NCBI GenBank assembly: GCA_039621445.1 | Contig: CP154954.1 | Span: 22,766,954-22,830,953, forward strand | From: Euglena gracilis | Lineage: Eukaryota > Euglenida > Euglenophyceae > Euglenales | DNA length: 64,000 bases | Direction of reading: 5' to 3' | In this document: piece after piece, positions 19,911-30,985 of the stretch | Layout: the number at the start of each line of letters is the position of its first letter | Position numbering within the stretch: the stretch's first letter is position 1 | The notes under the pieces: generated by a model | What the model was told of the DNA's origin: nothing | Seen by the model: only the letters and a program-made list of their open reading frames with translations | The model's database searches: none | Position numbers and translations under genes: made by a program

Positions 19911-20431
19911 GGTGCCTGTGAAAAGAGAAAGAAAGAAAATTTGACCGGTGAACAATGTTGCGGTGGCTGTGTACAATGTTTTCAAAAGTCTGTTGAAAAA
20001 TTTCGTTGCGCCAAATCGCCAATCGCGGTTAATTCCGCGTTTCTGAATCCGCGTGAACTCCATTCCCGCGTAATATAATCGCGGGGTTTTACACACACGG
20101 ATTAAAACGAGCTGGATATAAGCGATACGGAATATTCTTCCCCCCTGTATGCCTGCACCTTTCCCTTTTGACTCACAAAATCCCCCCCAAAGAGGGGAAA
20201 ATTGACCAAAAAAACCCACCCACTAACACAAGTGGATCAGGAATCCCAGCCACAGGTACCTACAAATGAAAAGAAGCCAGATGCAGCCCAAAACCAAAGT
20301 TTCGGTCCCTCAGGGAAGCCGACTTAGTCGGGCCGACCGCCCAAAGTCGACTCGACTACCCGTGCCCAAATGGAGCGAGTCGATTCGACTAGTCGGTCCG
20401 ACCGCCCAATCGACTTGTGCTCATTCCTTGC
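19911..20431. other. Upstream flank of the pogo-like gene, no gene seen
   Basis: The frame of the transposase stays open upstream to 20219 but is AT/poly-A-flanked and without motifs. At 20310-20415 an AGTCGACTCGACT/GTCGGNCCGACCGCCCA unit is repeated twice. Confidence 0.4.
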
Positions 20432-20612
20432 TACCACCCCCCCCCCCTTATTGTCCCCCCCCCCCTTATTGTCCCTGGGCCCCGGCCGACAGGGGATTTT
20501 TTGGCCCGGCCAATGAAAATTCCTTTGGTACCCCCTTATTGTCCCCCCCCCCTTATTGTCCCGTCGGGCCTCCCGGGGAGAGGTGGGTGGGACAATAAGG
20601 GGGGGGGGGTAA
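20432..20612. mobile_element. Small inverted-repeat element, 181 bp
   Basis: The left end is TACCACC, a C run and TTATTGTCCC. The right end (20589-20612) is its inverse, GGGACAATAA, a G run and TA. Two or three further C-run-TTATTGTCCC units lie inside. Consistent with a MITE with TA ends or with repeat expansion; no gene inside. Confidence 0.5.
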
Positions 20613-21294
20613 TAGCCTACCGTTCTGCCAATGTCTGCCCATTTTTTGAATGTTGGCCAATTTTTTTGCGACCCTCTCTTGAAATAATGTGCCTCCTGCT
20701 TGCTGTCTCAATTGCCTTCTCCATAAAAATTCCCCTTCTGATTTTTGGCGCTTCTATAAGGCTGGGGCACAGTTTGACTGAAAGTATCCCCGAAAAATTC
20801 CTTCGAAAAAGGGCAAAAAAAATTTTGCCGCCTTCAGCGCATGAAAAAAAAAATTTTCCCGGACCCAAATGCTCAATTAAGGGGGGGCAAATAAAAAGGG
20901 GGGGTATTGGTTGAAAACGTAATTGTGACACTTTTCCTCATTAGGCGTACACCGTCTTTGTTCTAAGTCGGAGTTGCTTTGGTCTTGGCTTTGCTTGCTT
21001 TGGGTGTGGTCTGCGGTGGAGGCTGGGACTTACCATGGTTGGAGGGCATCCTCCACGCGGTCCTTGGCTGTGAGTTGTCGCGCCACGTGGCGCATGAGTG
21101 TCACCGACAGGCCATTCCGCATCTCTTGCAGGGCCCGTGTCTTTGGCCATCCTCGCACGTCTGCGGTGGCCATTTTGGTGACCTCAAACAACACAGCCTT
21201 GGCAGAGGCCCATGCCCCCCGATGTGCTCAGGCCGAAGGGTGAGAAGCCCCATCCCTTCGCCTGACATGGGGGGGGCATCTGTCTGCACTTTCC
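20613..21294. other. No recognisable gene
   Basis: Plus-strand frames here are short and lack motifs. The stretch ends at the left target duplication (TCC) of the next element. Confidence 0.45.
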
Positions 21295-22244
21295 GGGGGT
21301 GCTACCCCCGTGACCCCCCCCGTGACCCCCCCCGTGACCCGCCCGTGACCCGAGAATCGAGCCTTCAATTTTCACACAATGCATCAACCTTCATCACTTC
21401 AGCCTTTCTTTTCATTCATCATTTCAGCCTGCTTTTTGATGTAGGTGGCGGTTTTGGTCGCTTTTCATCAATTTTTTGGTTCAAACCATCGAAAGTTTGC
21501 CTTGACATCGTCTAAAAATGGTAAGAAATGCCAAGATTTGAAGTGAAACAATGACACTTCTTTGCCATATGAATTTAACCCAAAACATTGGCAAAAGGGG
21601 AGATTGCGCAAGTTTGAAAGAATTTCATGGCAAAAAGGGGGGAGGGGAAACATGAAATTTTTGTGGAAGAAAACCCCCCCAAAAAAACAGAAAAGAATTG
21701 TCTTCACCCCACCTTCCATTTGGACAACCAAACCCCTTTTTGGCACCCAACGTCCAACGCACCTCCACACCCAAAAATGGCCAAAAACCTTGTCCCCCCC
21801 AAAAAAGTGCCAAAAATTGGTGCATTTCTGCAACCAAAACAGATTTTTTTGGCAAATTTTTCCCCCTTCAAAAATAGCCATTTTGGGCCATTTTTTCAAA
21901 ATGGCCCAAAATGCGTCCCAAAAAAGTGATGGTCAAGAAATTCCTAACAAAATTCCCTTTCAAAAAAAATGAAAAAAATAACCAATTTTGGACATAAAAA
22001 TCACCCAAAAATGACCACTTTCAAACCAAAACGCATCTGGTTTGGCAAATGGCCCAAAAATGGCCAAAAAGATTACTTTTTTGGACCCAAAAATCACCGA
22101 TTTTGGGATGCGTTCTGCCCTTCTCGTGATGGGATGCAACAACATGGATGCTGCCTCCCGACCACCTCCAAAGTGGCATACTTCCCCCGTGACCCCCCCC
22201 CCCCGTGACCCCCCCGTGACCCCCCCGTGACCCGCACCACCCCC
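21295..22244 (+). mobile_element. Non-autonomous DNA element R1, copy 1 (950 bp)
   Basis: Starts GGGGGTGCTACCCCC and ends GCACCACCCCC, giving short inverted ends (GGGGGTGCT against GGGGGTGGT). It is flanked by a 3-bp duplication, TCC (21292-21294 and 22245-22247). Both ends carry several tandem CGTGACCCCC units in the same orientation. The body is AT-rich with many CCAAAAATGGCC strings and no protein-coding potential. Near-identical to 34763-35711. It sits directly in the relic of a non-LTR endonuclease (22245-22559). Confidence 0.85.
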
Positions 22245-22559
22245 TCCGGGTTTCCACCTGGTTGCAATGCCTTCGGGCATTTTCCACCACGAGTGGGTGC
22301 TCTCTGAGCCCCGCTGGGTGGCTGCAGACAAAATCAACTGCCACGTGTTGTTCCCGTGACCATGTGACTGGTTGATGAGGAGAATGTTGGCCGGCCTTCT
22401 GTTCGCCAAACACTCTGCCTCCTTCTCCACCGCAATGTTGTACCGGACACACATCTCCGCAAAGGCGTCTCGGAATGCATTGTGTTGTTGGGTGTTTTCA
22501 TTCTGCTCGCAGCACACAAAGTGATCCCCGAAGGGATCAATGGACCCTCTTGCACACAC
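22245..22559 (-). pseudogene. Second 3' relic of an endonuclease-type non-LTR element
   Basis: Reads C...GSIDPFGDHFVCCEQ (zinc-knuckle motif also present in the 15.5 kb relic), then EKEAECLANRRPANILLIN, then after a one-base shift HVAVDFVCSHP and ENARRHCNQVE. The PAN...VDF spacing follows the endonuclease core of the 8951-10900 protein. The relic is cut by element R1 at 22244. It is frameshifted, so inactive. Confidence 0.75.
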
Positions 22560-23349
22560 AAGGGGAATCTGTTATTTTGCGCGTTTTGGCCATCCTTGCC
22601 CTGCACACACAAGGGTATTTTGTTATTTTGGCCAGAATCAGGACCCAGAATCAGGACTTACCCAGCTCACGACCAGAACGAAAAAATTTTCCACCGCGGC
22701 CAGCCAGACCTCCTCCTCCTCTTTCAGATCCTCAACACAGAATCCAGCCAGACCTCCTCCTCCTCTAAATCCCCCCAGCCAGCTGTGGCTGGCCATGGCT
22801 GGCCAGACCTCCTGTTTTTTTTTGCCAGCCAGCCAGCCGCGGCTAGCCAGATACCCCAGCACCATTGGCTGGCTGGCTCGTAGGCACGACCCCACTCTCC
22901 TCCGCCACAACAGAGCACCTCCCAACGGTGGTGGGCGGAGAAAGTGGCGGACATGCAGAGCCAGCGAGTCGATTCAGCCAGGGATCGGGTGACGCGGGTG
23001 TGCCAAAAGGACTGGTGGCAACGGGATGGCTACGGACTTTGCCCAACAAGGCACGGCACACAGCTTTCTCGGACACCCAATACCGGCTGCTACTGTGGTG
23101 GTGGTTTGGCTTGCCCATCCTCCCCTCGGGGGTCACGCTACCAGGGTGCCAAGGATGGCCAAAATGCTCACCCTAATGAACTTAGTGGGCAAAAATGAAA
23201 ACTGCCAAAAAGTGTCCAAAATGTTTTGCTGAGATGTAAAAATCATACCTGAGCAGTTTGGGGGGGGGTTCACCTGAAATTGCAGTATTTTTGCACAATA
23301 AATCCCTTTGACAATTTTTGGGGGAATTTAGAAAATAAGAACACCACGC
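22560..23349. other. No recognisable gene
   Basis: Contains two CACACACAAGGG(T/A)AT-like units at 22550-22620 and a CCAGCCAGACCTCCTCCTCCTC duplication (22700-22770), split here as CCAGCCAGACC plus TCCTCCTCCTC. A CCAGCCAGCC-rich stretch to 22880 recalls the ends of the hAT-like elements at 35.9, 38.9 and 41 kb. Confidence 0.45.
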
Positions 23350-23710
23350 AGTGTGGCTGAAATCTGAGGCCATCTGCTGATTGCCCTTGATAAGAGCTTT
23401 CAATACATGGGCAACATGGCAGGGGAACAGTGGAATTTGGAATTTGCGAAATGGTCGGAACATGTGATGTGCAATTTTCAGAGCCCTATGCAGTGTGGCT
23501 GAGTTTTGTGGGCATCATTTGAAAGGTCTTAGAGAGAGCTTTAGATTGACGCTTTATGGTACTTGAAGTGTGGGATTTCTCAAATTAATATGTCAAATTT
23601 TGGCATTGTGGCTAAATTCTGTGGCCATCTGTCGAAAGCCCGTGAGAAGAGCTTTCGATCGAGGGGCAACATGGAAGGAAACATGTGAAAACTTCAATCG
23701 GTCAAATTTT
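23350..23710 (+). repeat. Three imperfect tandem units of about 115-140 bp
   Basis: Units begin near 23350, 23490 and 23605 with CA(G/T)TGTGGCT and continue GTGGCCATCTG...AAGAGCTTTC...GGGCAACATGG. They differ by 25-35 percent, so the array is old. No coding function is evident. Confidence 0.7.
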
Positions 23711-24971
23711 TTTTCAAGGGGGGGTAAAAAAACACATGGCGGGGTAAGGACTGTGTTGGGCGGTCGGGGGATTTGTCGCCAGTTTTCAAAATTTGCAAAA
23801 TGCGAGGCTATGTCACCACGGATTTGGATGACTATATGGTGGCTTTTTCAAAGTGGGTGCTTTCAGTGCACGCTTTGCATGACACAGAAGCTGAAAAGGT
23901 TGCCACTAAGGCACAAAGGCAGCTTTTGTGTCAAGGCTGGGGTGCCCATGTATGAATGAGCTCCGCAAAACGTTGACAACGTTTGAGACAAAAAATTCCA
24001 TTAACCATGGGTTTTGAGGTGCTCAACATACAGACAATGCATTTCGGGTCGAGGTTTGACACCACAAAATTAAGGGAAAAAATTGCTAAATAATATCCCC
24101 CCCCCCCCTGAGGGTCTGAGGGTGGACTTCGGCTGATCAAATAATATTCCCGGGGGGGATATTGCAAATTTGTTCAAATCGGAAAAATCTGGAAATCGCC
24201 AAAAAACCACACAAAAAAGCGCAAAAGGCATTAATTTTTCCAAAACTGGTTCCGCTCTTACCCATAAAGAAATAAAAGCCCAGGGACCCCAACTTTAATT
24301 TGAGCCGTGACATCAAACACATTTTGGCACAAAACCAGCATCAGCATAATCTTCTTTTTGCGCCTTGGAGTTGGGGAACCGGTCCCATTTCCATTTGTGT
24401 GGGCCGAGGCCTGCTTGTACTGGGACGGGGGTGATCCAATATGCAGGGGGGGGGACACAAGCACATTTTTGTGTTTTGTGTTTTGTGTTTTACGTTTTAC
24501 TAACCACCTTCCCCTTGTGGTGGGTTAGGAGACTGAGGATTCACGGGATAAAATGATTCCCAATGGGAATTTTTTCAACCCATAAATATCCTATTTAGTC
24601 CCGGATTTCTAACTAGGGCTGCATTAATCTTAATTTTGCGTCTTGCCAGAGTTACACCCCGTTTTCTGGGCCCTGGTCCAAAAAACAAACAAACAAACAC
24701 ACAAACAAACAAACTGTAAAACAACAACAAAAAATTTGTCACAAAAAAACAATGGCTTTGGACGTAACTCCCCAAGAAGACAAGTGCACACAAACAAAAA
24801 AACCCAAGCCCAGGCCCTTTGCTTCCATGATGAACAGGCAGAATCAATCTGCAGGCCCTTAGAATCAAAACTCATTTTCCTCATTTTTAGCTTTGTACCT
24901 AAATAAAAGCTTTGGAACATCTAGACATACCTCACAACACCACTGCTTTAAGTCGGTGTACCCCCCCCTCC
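23711..24971. other. No recognisable gene
   Basis: A 60-codon plus-strand frame near 23773-23955 has reasonable composition but no family. There are TTTTGTG repeats at 24470-24500 and a (CAAA)n tract at 24680-24716. Pale C runs flank 24098-24110 and 24155. Confidence 0.4.
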
Positions 24972-25777
24972 GACTCAGGACAAAGTCGGTGTACCCTACG
25001 ATGGACTCGGGGATGACAAAGTCCAGGGTTTCCCACTGATTCGTACACGAATAAGTACGAATAATTACGAATAAGTACGAATTGCCGAGATCTGCCAAAA
25101 TACGAATAAGTACGAATAAATACGAATAAGTACAAATGAAAAATTCCCCAGTTACGAATAAGTACGAATTGAAAAGTGGAAAAAGGTACAATTTTCTACA
25201 CCATTGCAATGAGTTGAAGGGCCCTCACACTTCTCTGTATGTGATGCATATCTTATGTTGCAGGATGCCTCATGTCCTCTTTTCCCTCCAAAGATGATGC
25301 AGCTGCCACTCGGAGTCCTGCATGTTTTGCAATGGTGACTACGAAGAACACGTTGCACACCATTGAACAATCCGCTCGTTTCATCTTGAGTATTTGTTCG
25401 TGCATGGCATGCTGGACAACATCAGTCGCAAAGAAGGAATGTGTTTTTCTTGTTCTGTTTTGTATTTTTTTCTCACACCAATTTTCCCCCCACAAATTTC
25501 GCCAGAATGAGTTCGTCACTTAGATAGTTTCTCAAGTGAATGACCTGTTTTCTGTGCTTTTCCCGGTTTCAGAACGTTGAAGGTGTGCCCAAGGAGGCAT
25601 ACCAAATGGTCACCTATTGCTATACATGGCCCTTTTTTGAAGTACGAATAAGTACGAATAAGTACGAATAAGTACGAATAAGTACGAATAAGTGCGAATG
25701 GGCAAGGGAGTCCCCAAGTACGAATCAGTGGGAAACCCTGCAAAGTCGGGGGGGGTCCACCGACTTTGTCCTGAGTC
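24972..25777. mobile_element. Foldback-type element with TACGAATAAG arrays
   Basis: The outer arms are inverted copies: GACTCAGGACAAAGTCGGTG...CAGGGTTTCCCACTGATTCGTAC (split: starts GACTCAGGACAAAG, ends TTTCCCACTGATTCGTAC) at 24972-25050, and its reverse complement at 25710-25777. Inside each arm lie arrays of the 10-bp unit TACGAATAAG (25045-25165 and 25640-25695). The central 470 bp has no motif. Confidence 0.75.
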
Positions 25778-26042
25778 CAAGGGACCCCCTTTCTTCTGGT
25801 GCAATCCATTTTTCCAACCATTACGGGTTGCGGCTGCCATACTCATAGTGTAAAGGAGCAAGGCACAGGAGGGAAGAGGGAGCAGCTACCGCAAAAACCT
25901 GGTCAAGGCATCCACGATGCCACTGAATGTTTCCAGGAGAAAAAACGGTAGCAGACAGTTGGTGCCTCCTCATTGCTTTCGCTTCGCGTTCTGGACACGA
26001 GCTGGCAACTTTAGCATGTCCTCATCGTCGGGGGGTAGATTT
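25778..26042. other. Unassigned spacer
   Basis: Nothing recognised; ends at the next inverted-repeat element. Confidence 0.4.
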
Positions 26043-26334
26043 GGCCTGGGGGGGGGGTTGTGGGCAGACCCTAGGGTCGCCAAAGGTCGCCATGGTCGCC
26101 AAAGGTCGTGGGTGGGTCGATGTCAAAAAATGCGCTCCACGGCAAATTAGCGCAACATACACACAAAAGGTGTTGCACACACAAGGGATTTTTTTTTTAG
26201 GGCCCTGGAACAGTTGCCTACGCCGCTACAATGCAAAAAAGACTGAGTAGGAAATACCCATAGCGACCTTTGGCGACCTTTGGCGACCGTGGGCAGACCC
26301 TAGGGTCTGCCCACAACCCCCCCCCCCCCAGGCC
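26043..26334. mobile_element. MITE-like element with long inverted ends (292 bp)
   Basis: Begins GGCCT, a G run, then TTGTGGGCAGACCCTAGGGT; ends with the inverse of that, closing in AGGCC. Next to each arm are GGTCGCCAAAGGTCGCC units (left) and their inverse (right). Flanks AGATTT and AGATCC may be a decayed target duplication. No gene. Confidence 0.75.
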
Positions 26335-26499
26335 AGATCCGGGAGCCCTCATCGTCCATCACACGCACCTCCGGCTCTCGTGCCTTCATCTTTTTCAGCC
26401 GTGATGCTGCTGCGTTCACAAATCGGACAAAATTTGGGAACAGGCTTTTGGCCTTTGGGACGATGGAATGCAATGGTTTTGTTTTTTGTACAGCACAGC

Positions 26500-26740
26500 C
26501 AATGCGCGGCCCAAAACGGGGCGCTGGCGGGTCGAAAACCGCTCATTTTCGGCTCAAAAACAGTTTTTCCGGATACGGGAGGCCAAAAAACATCGTTTTG
26601 GGCAAAAAAAAATTACCCGGTTTTGACCCAAAGTCAATGGGTTGGCGGCCCAAAACGGGGCGCTCGCGGGTCGAAAAACGCTTATTTTCGGCTCAAACCC
26701 AGTTTTTCCAGGTCTGGGAGACCAAAAAACATCGTTTTGG
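26500..26740 (+). repeat. Tandem unit of about 140 bp
   Basis: GCGGCCCAAAACGGGGCGCT occurs at about 26507 and 26647. Both units continue CGGGTCGAAAA...TTTTCGGCTCAAA and end ACATCGTTTTGG. Confidence 0.8.
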
Positions 26741-27523
26741 CAAAAAAAATTTTCGATTTTTTCCACTTTTTTGGCCGAAAACGGATAAGTCGAAAAGGGC
26801 GAAAAGTGTACAAAATGGCCTAAATTGGCTGAAAAACGCCCGTATCTTGGGCTAGGCGGTGAGCTGCGGGGAAACCAAAATCCCAGTAGATTGAGCGTTC
26901 CAAGGGCTTCAATTTAGGTCTCCGGACATTTCCTTTGATTTTGCCTCATTTTCGAGAAATTTTGAAAACATTGATTTTTTGACCCCCACCCCCCGAAAAC
27001 GGCTAAGTCGAACAGAGGGAAAAGTGTACAAAATGGCCATCTGCGCCGAAAACGGCTGTATCTCGGGCTGGGCGGGGAGTTGCGGGGAAATCAAAATACC
27101 AGTAGATGGGGCGTTCCAAGGGCTTCAAATTAGGTTGCCGGACACTTCCTTTGATTTTGCTTCATTTTGGAGATATTTTGAAAATTGACATTTTTTTGGC
27201 CGAAATGGCAGAGTCCAAAGGGGGGGGGGCTTAAGGGGGGTTGGCCAATCCTACCCAGTTTGGACCCCTTCGCGCATGAATAACTCAGGCCTGGCGGGGA
27301 GTTGGGGGTCAAACCCAGGTGATTGGGAAACTAGGAATCCAGTCGCTCGCGACTGAAGAAATTTTTTGGGAACGGGGCCGGGATCATGGTGATAATCCGC
27401 CGGTTCCCGAGGTGGCCCCGAGGGGGGGGGGGGGTTCGGGGTTTTCCCCCAGGGGTGGGCTTCGCCCCTACCCATAAAGGGATAAGAGCTCAGCGACCCC
27501 CCCCATACATAAGACCCCCCATA
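26726..27523 (+). repeat. Dispersed repeat R2, copy 1 (about 800 bp)
   Basis: Near-identical to 29208-30052. Within it a unit of about 215 bp is repeated (starting near 26815 and 27029), each with CCCAGTAGAT or ACCAGTAGAT, GCGTTCCAAGGGCTTCAA and TCCGGACA...TTTGATTTTGC. Ends with ACCCATAAAGGGATAAGAGC and CATACATAAGACCCCCC. No coding content recognised. Cut at its right end by the transposon starting at 27526. Confidence 0.85.
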
Positions 27524-27525
27524 TA

Positions 27526-29183
27526 CTGTCATAGGAAAAAATAACATCTGGAAAAAATAACATCCGGAAAAAATAACATCTGAATAAATAACATCCAGAG
27601 AGGCTTGTCAAAAGGCACTTAAAGGTTATCTAGTTCCAGCGCTTCAATCGCCCGGACTGCGCCATTGTTTAGGTGGAGGGAGTGCAAGGCATTGCAAAAA
27701 AACTGGAGCGCACACCAGACATATCCCCCCCCCCACGAGTCATTGCCAGTTTCCCCCCCAGGGCCCCCACAGGACAGGGTCCTGGGGGGGACTGGCCATA
27801 AATGCCCCCCACACACCCCACACTTGACCAGTGTGGGCTTAAGGCAGGTGGGAGGGTCGGACTCCCCCCCGGTCCAGGAGGGGGGGTCGGGCATATATTG
27901 CAATAACTGGGTGATCCCAACACAAACAAATAGCATCTGGTATGAGAGTATCCAGAGCATAACCCATGAAACGGAACATTCTTTACTTCAAAAAGGCCAG
28001 TCTACCGTCTACAGTCCTAATCTGGACCTGAGCATGCTGCTAAACTGCTCCATTTTGTTGGGACTAAGCCCTCTTTGGCACCCAACGCCCAACGCACCTT
28101 CACACCCAAAAATGGCCAAGAACCTTGTCCCCTAAAAAAGGTGCCAAAAATTGGTGCATTTCCACACCCAAAACAGCATTTTTTGGCCATTTCTTCAAAA
28201 TGGCCATTTGGGAATTTTATCCTGGACCCAAAAATCACTGATTTTAGGATGCGTGCCGCCCTGCTTGTGATGGGATGCAACATCATGGATGCTGCCTCCC
28301 AACTACCTCCAAAGTGGCATTCTTCCCCCGTGACCCCCCCCGTGACCCGCACCACCCCCGATGGCGGAAGGTGGGGTGAGGACAATTCTTTTTGTTTTTT
28401 TTGGGGGGGGGTTTCTCCATAAAAAATTCATCTTTTTCATCCCCCCCCCTTTTTCATGCCGTTTTTTCAAAATGGCCCAAAATGCATCCCAAAAAAATGT
28501 GACGGTCAAGAAAATCAAAAAAAAAGAAAAAAATAACCAATATCGGACATAAAAATCACCCAAAAATGACCACTTTCGGACCAGAAAGCATTTTTTTGGT
28601 CAAAATGGCCCAAAAATGGCCAAAAATGACCACTTTTTGGACTTGCGCAATCTGCCCTTTTGCCAATAGGACTTTTTTTTGGTCAAATTCATACGGCAAA
28701 AAAGCGCCATTGTTTGGGTCGAAATTTTTTTCACCTCAAATCTTGGCATTTCTTTCCATTTTTTGACCATGTCAAGGCAAATTTCCGATGGTTTCAACCA
28801 GAAAATTGATGAAAAGCGACCAAACCGCCACCTACATCAAAAAGCAAATGATGAATGAAAAGTAAGGCTGAAGTGGTGAAGGTTGATGCATTGTATGAAA
28901 ATTGAAGGCTCAATTCTCGGGTCACCAGGGGGGTCATGGGGGGGGTCACGGGGGTAGCACCCCCATCGTGATGTCCTGCACAAGTAGTTTGCTCCTTTCA
29001 TGCTTCAGATGTTTTGCCTTGTGATGATTGTCACAGTCGTTCGTGTTCTTCATCCCACATCCTATCCACTTTATACATCTTATCTATTTTCGACTTAAAT
29101 GAAGAACAAATAACATCTGACCAAATAACATCTAAAGCGGCTTAGATGTTATTTTTTCCAGATGTTATTTTCTCCTATGACAG
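27526..29183. mobile_element. DNA transposon with TA target duplication (1,658 bp)
   Basis: The left end is CTGTCATAGGAAAAAATAAC. The right end is its inverse with one mismatch, and TA lies on both outer sides (27524-27525 and 29184-29185). The inverted ends continue as AAAAATAACATCTGG units (four on the left, several on the right). TA duplication fits the Tc1/mariner superfamily. No transposase is visible inside; much of the interior is a scrambled R1 copy. Non-autonomous. Confidence 0.8.
28065..28964. mobile_element. Element R1, rearranged copy nested in another transposon
   Basis: Blocks alternate in strand: 28070-28359 matches the right half of R1 forward, 28362-28440 a central piece reversed, 28460-28650 a central piece forward, and 28650-28964 the left end reversed, ending in the inverse of GGGGGTGCTACCCCC. 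Both R1 termini are present but now face each other's wrong neighbour. Confidence 0.8.
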
Positions 29184-29207
29184 TAAGACCAGGTTTTGAA
29201 TAGTGCT

Positions 29208-30052
29208 CCGGGAGGCCTAAAAACATCGTTTTGGCAAAAAAAAATTTCGATTTTTTTTCGACTTTTTGGCCGAAAAAGGATAAGTCGAACAGTGCAAAAA
29301 GTGTACAAAATGGCCCGAAATGGCCTAAATTGGCCAAAAAAACGCCCGTATCTCGGGCTGGGCGGTGAGCCGCGGGGAAACCAAAATCCCAGTAGATAGA
29401 GTTTTCCAAGGGCTTCAATTTGGGTCTCCGGACATTTCCTTTGATTTTACATCATCTACGAGAAATTTTGAAAACATCGATTTTTTTTACCCCCCCACCC
29501 CCCGAAAACGGCTAAGTCGAACAGTGGGAAAAGTGTACAGAACGGCCATCTGCGCCGAAAACGGCTGTATCTCGGGCTGGGCGGGGAGTTGCGGGGAAAT
29601 CAAAATACCAGTAGATGGGGCGTTCCAAGGGCTTCAAATTAGGTCTCCGGACATTTCCTTTGATTTGGCTTCATTTTGGAGATATTTTGAAAATTGACAT
29701 TTTTTTGGCCGAAATGGCAGAGTCCAAAGGGGGGGGGGGCTTATCCAGGGGGGGGTTGGCCAATCCTACCCAGTTTGGACCCCTTCGCGCATGAATAACT
29801 CAGGCCCGGCGGGGAGTTGGGGGTCAAACCCAGGTGATTGGGAAACTAGGAATCCAGTCGCTCGCGACTGAAGAAAAAAAAATTTCGGGAACGGGGCCGG
29901 GATCATGGTGATAATCCGCCGGTTCCCGAGGTGGCCCCGAGGGGGGGGTCGAGGGGGGGTCGAGGGGGGGGGGGTTCGCCGGGTGTAAGCTTCGCTCTTA
30001 CCCATAAAGGGATAAGAGCTCAGCGACCCCCCCATACATAAGACCCCCCTGG
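29208..30052 (+). repeat. Dispersed repeat R2, copy 2
   Basis: Same structure as 26726-27523, same orientation, with small indels at G and A runs. Followed by an inverted repeat: ATAAGACCCCCC near 30042 pairs with GGGGGGTCTTAT near 30078. Confidence 0.85.
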
Positions 30053-30604
30053 GATTTCGGCTCCCGAGGGGGGTCTTATAATATTGGGGGGGCATGGTAA
30101 ACACACACACACGCACACACAACGCCAATTCCATGAAAATTCCTCCAGGAGCTCTCCTAATCATGATCAACCCAAAATCAAATCAAGATACATCAAAATA
30201 CATTTGAATAGTAAAAAAAATTCCTTGGAGAAGGTGAAAAGTTTTCCTCTCCAGCAGAAAAGTGTACATTCCAGCAAAATGATGCAATGTGTTGGTCACC
30301 AATTTCTTTGCGCAAATTTCACATGAATTCTACCACGGGGGGTCATGGTATTTGCGTTTATTTTTTTTGCTTTTTTTGCACCGCGTTTTTTGAGGGTCAC
30401 ATTGTGTTCCCCCCCTGCAGTATAGGGCTAACAGTTTTGGGAAAGCTATATTTCTTGTGTGTTCTTCATTTCAAAGTTTTGAACTCTCCTGAAAATTTCT
30501 AAAATGAATTGCGATTTTTTAAAAAAAGAATTGACGTTTCTGGCTGCACATTTTGTCCCCCCCCCCCCCGAGTGCTCTGCACCACTCACTGTTCTTTCAC
30601 ACAG
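30053..30604. other. No gene seen upstream of the next exon
   Basis: Contains a short (CA)n at 30103-30120 and C runs at 30410 and 30557. No motif recognised. Confidence 0.4.
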
Positions 30605-30747
30605 AAGTTTGGATCCGCAGGCCCAAGTCCGTGATGGCATCGCTGCCAGCATGCAGGGGAGTGGCCTGGCTGTGGCGCTGTTACGCACGCCGGCCTTCCA
30701 TTTGGTCATCGGCTCGCCGAACCTGACCTGCGAGCCAGCGATGAAGG
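30605..30747 (+). CDS. Candidate internal exon, family unknown
   Basis: Bounded by CACACAG and AAG|GTTGCA. It stays open and encodes SLDPQAQVRDGIAAS, GLAVALLRTPAFHLVIG and SPNLTCEPAMK, a balanced globular composition with GC-rich third positions unlike its AT-rich surroundings. No family recognised and no partner exon identified. It could instead be a fragment of a duplicated gene. Confidence 0.4.
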
Positions 30748-30985
30748 TTGCACGACCGGTGCCGTCCTGGATCGAGGAGGAGAAAAGCAGGTGTCCCACG
30801 AAGCTGCACCCATTGTGATAAGTGATGGTCCACCACTGGAAAGCCCAAATTGTAGGGCTGGTACTCCTGTGGAAGACCGGCGGTCCTTCTATTGGGGGGT
30901 GTCAACTCTGTTTGCCAGGTTTTTTTTATTGGGGAGTATCTGCCTGCTGAATTTGCTTGCAAGAACCATTAAAGGTCAATAAAGA

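Noticed and set aside
23773-23955. Small frame containing TTDLDDYMVAFSKWVL as a gene
   Set aside because: No family, no start context, no neighbouring exon; below what I can support.
25045-25695. TACGAATAAG arrays as CRISPR repeats or telomere repeats
   Set aside because: Ten-bp units lie inside inverted arms of one element, with no spacers and no terminal position.
28355-28964. GAT as a 3-bp target duplication of the scrambled R1 copy
   Set aside because: One GAT lies at a rearrangement junction inside the copy, not in outside flank, so the match is probably chance.
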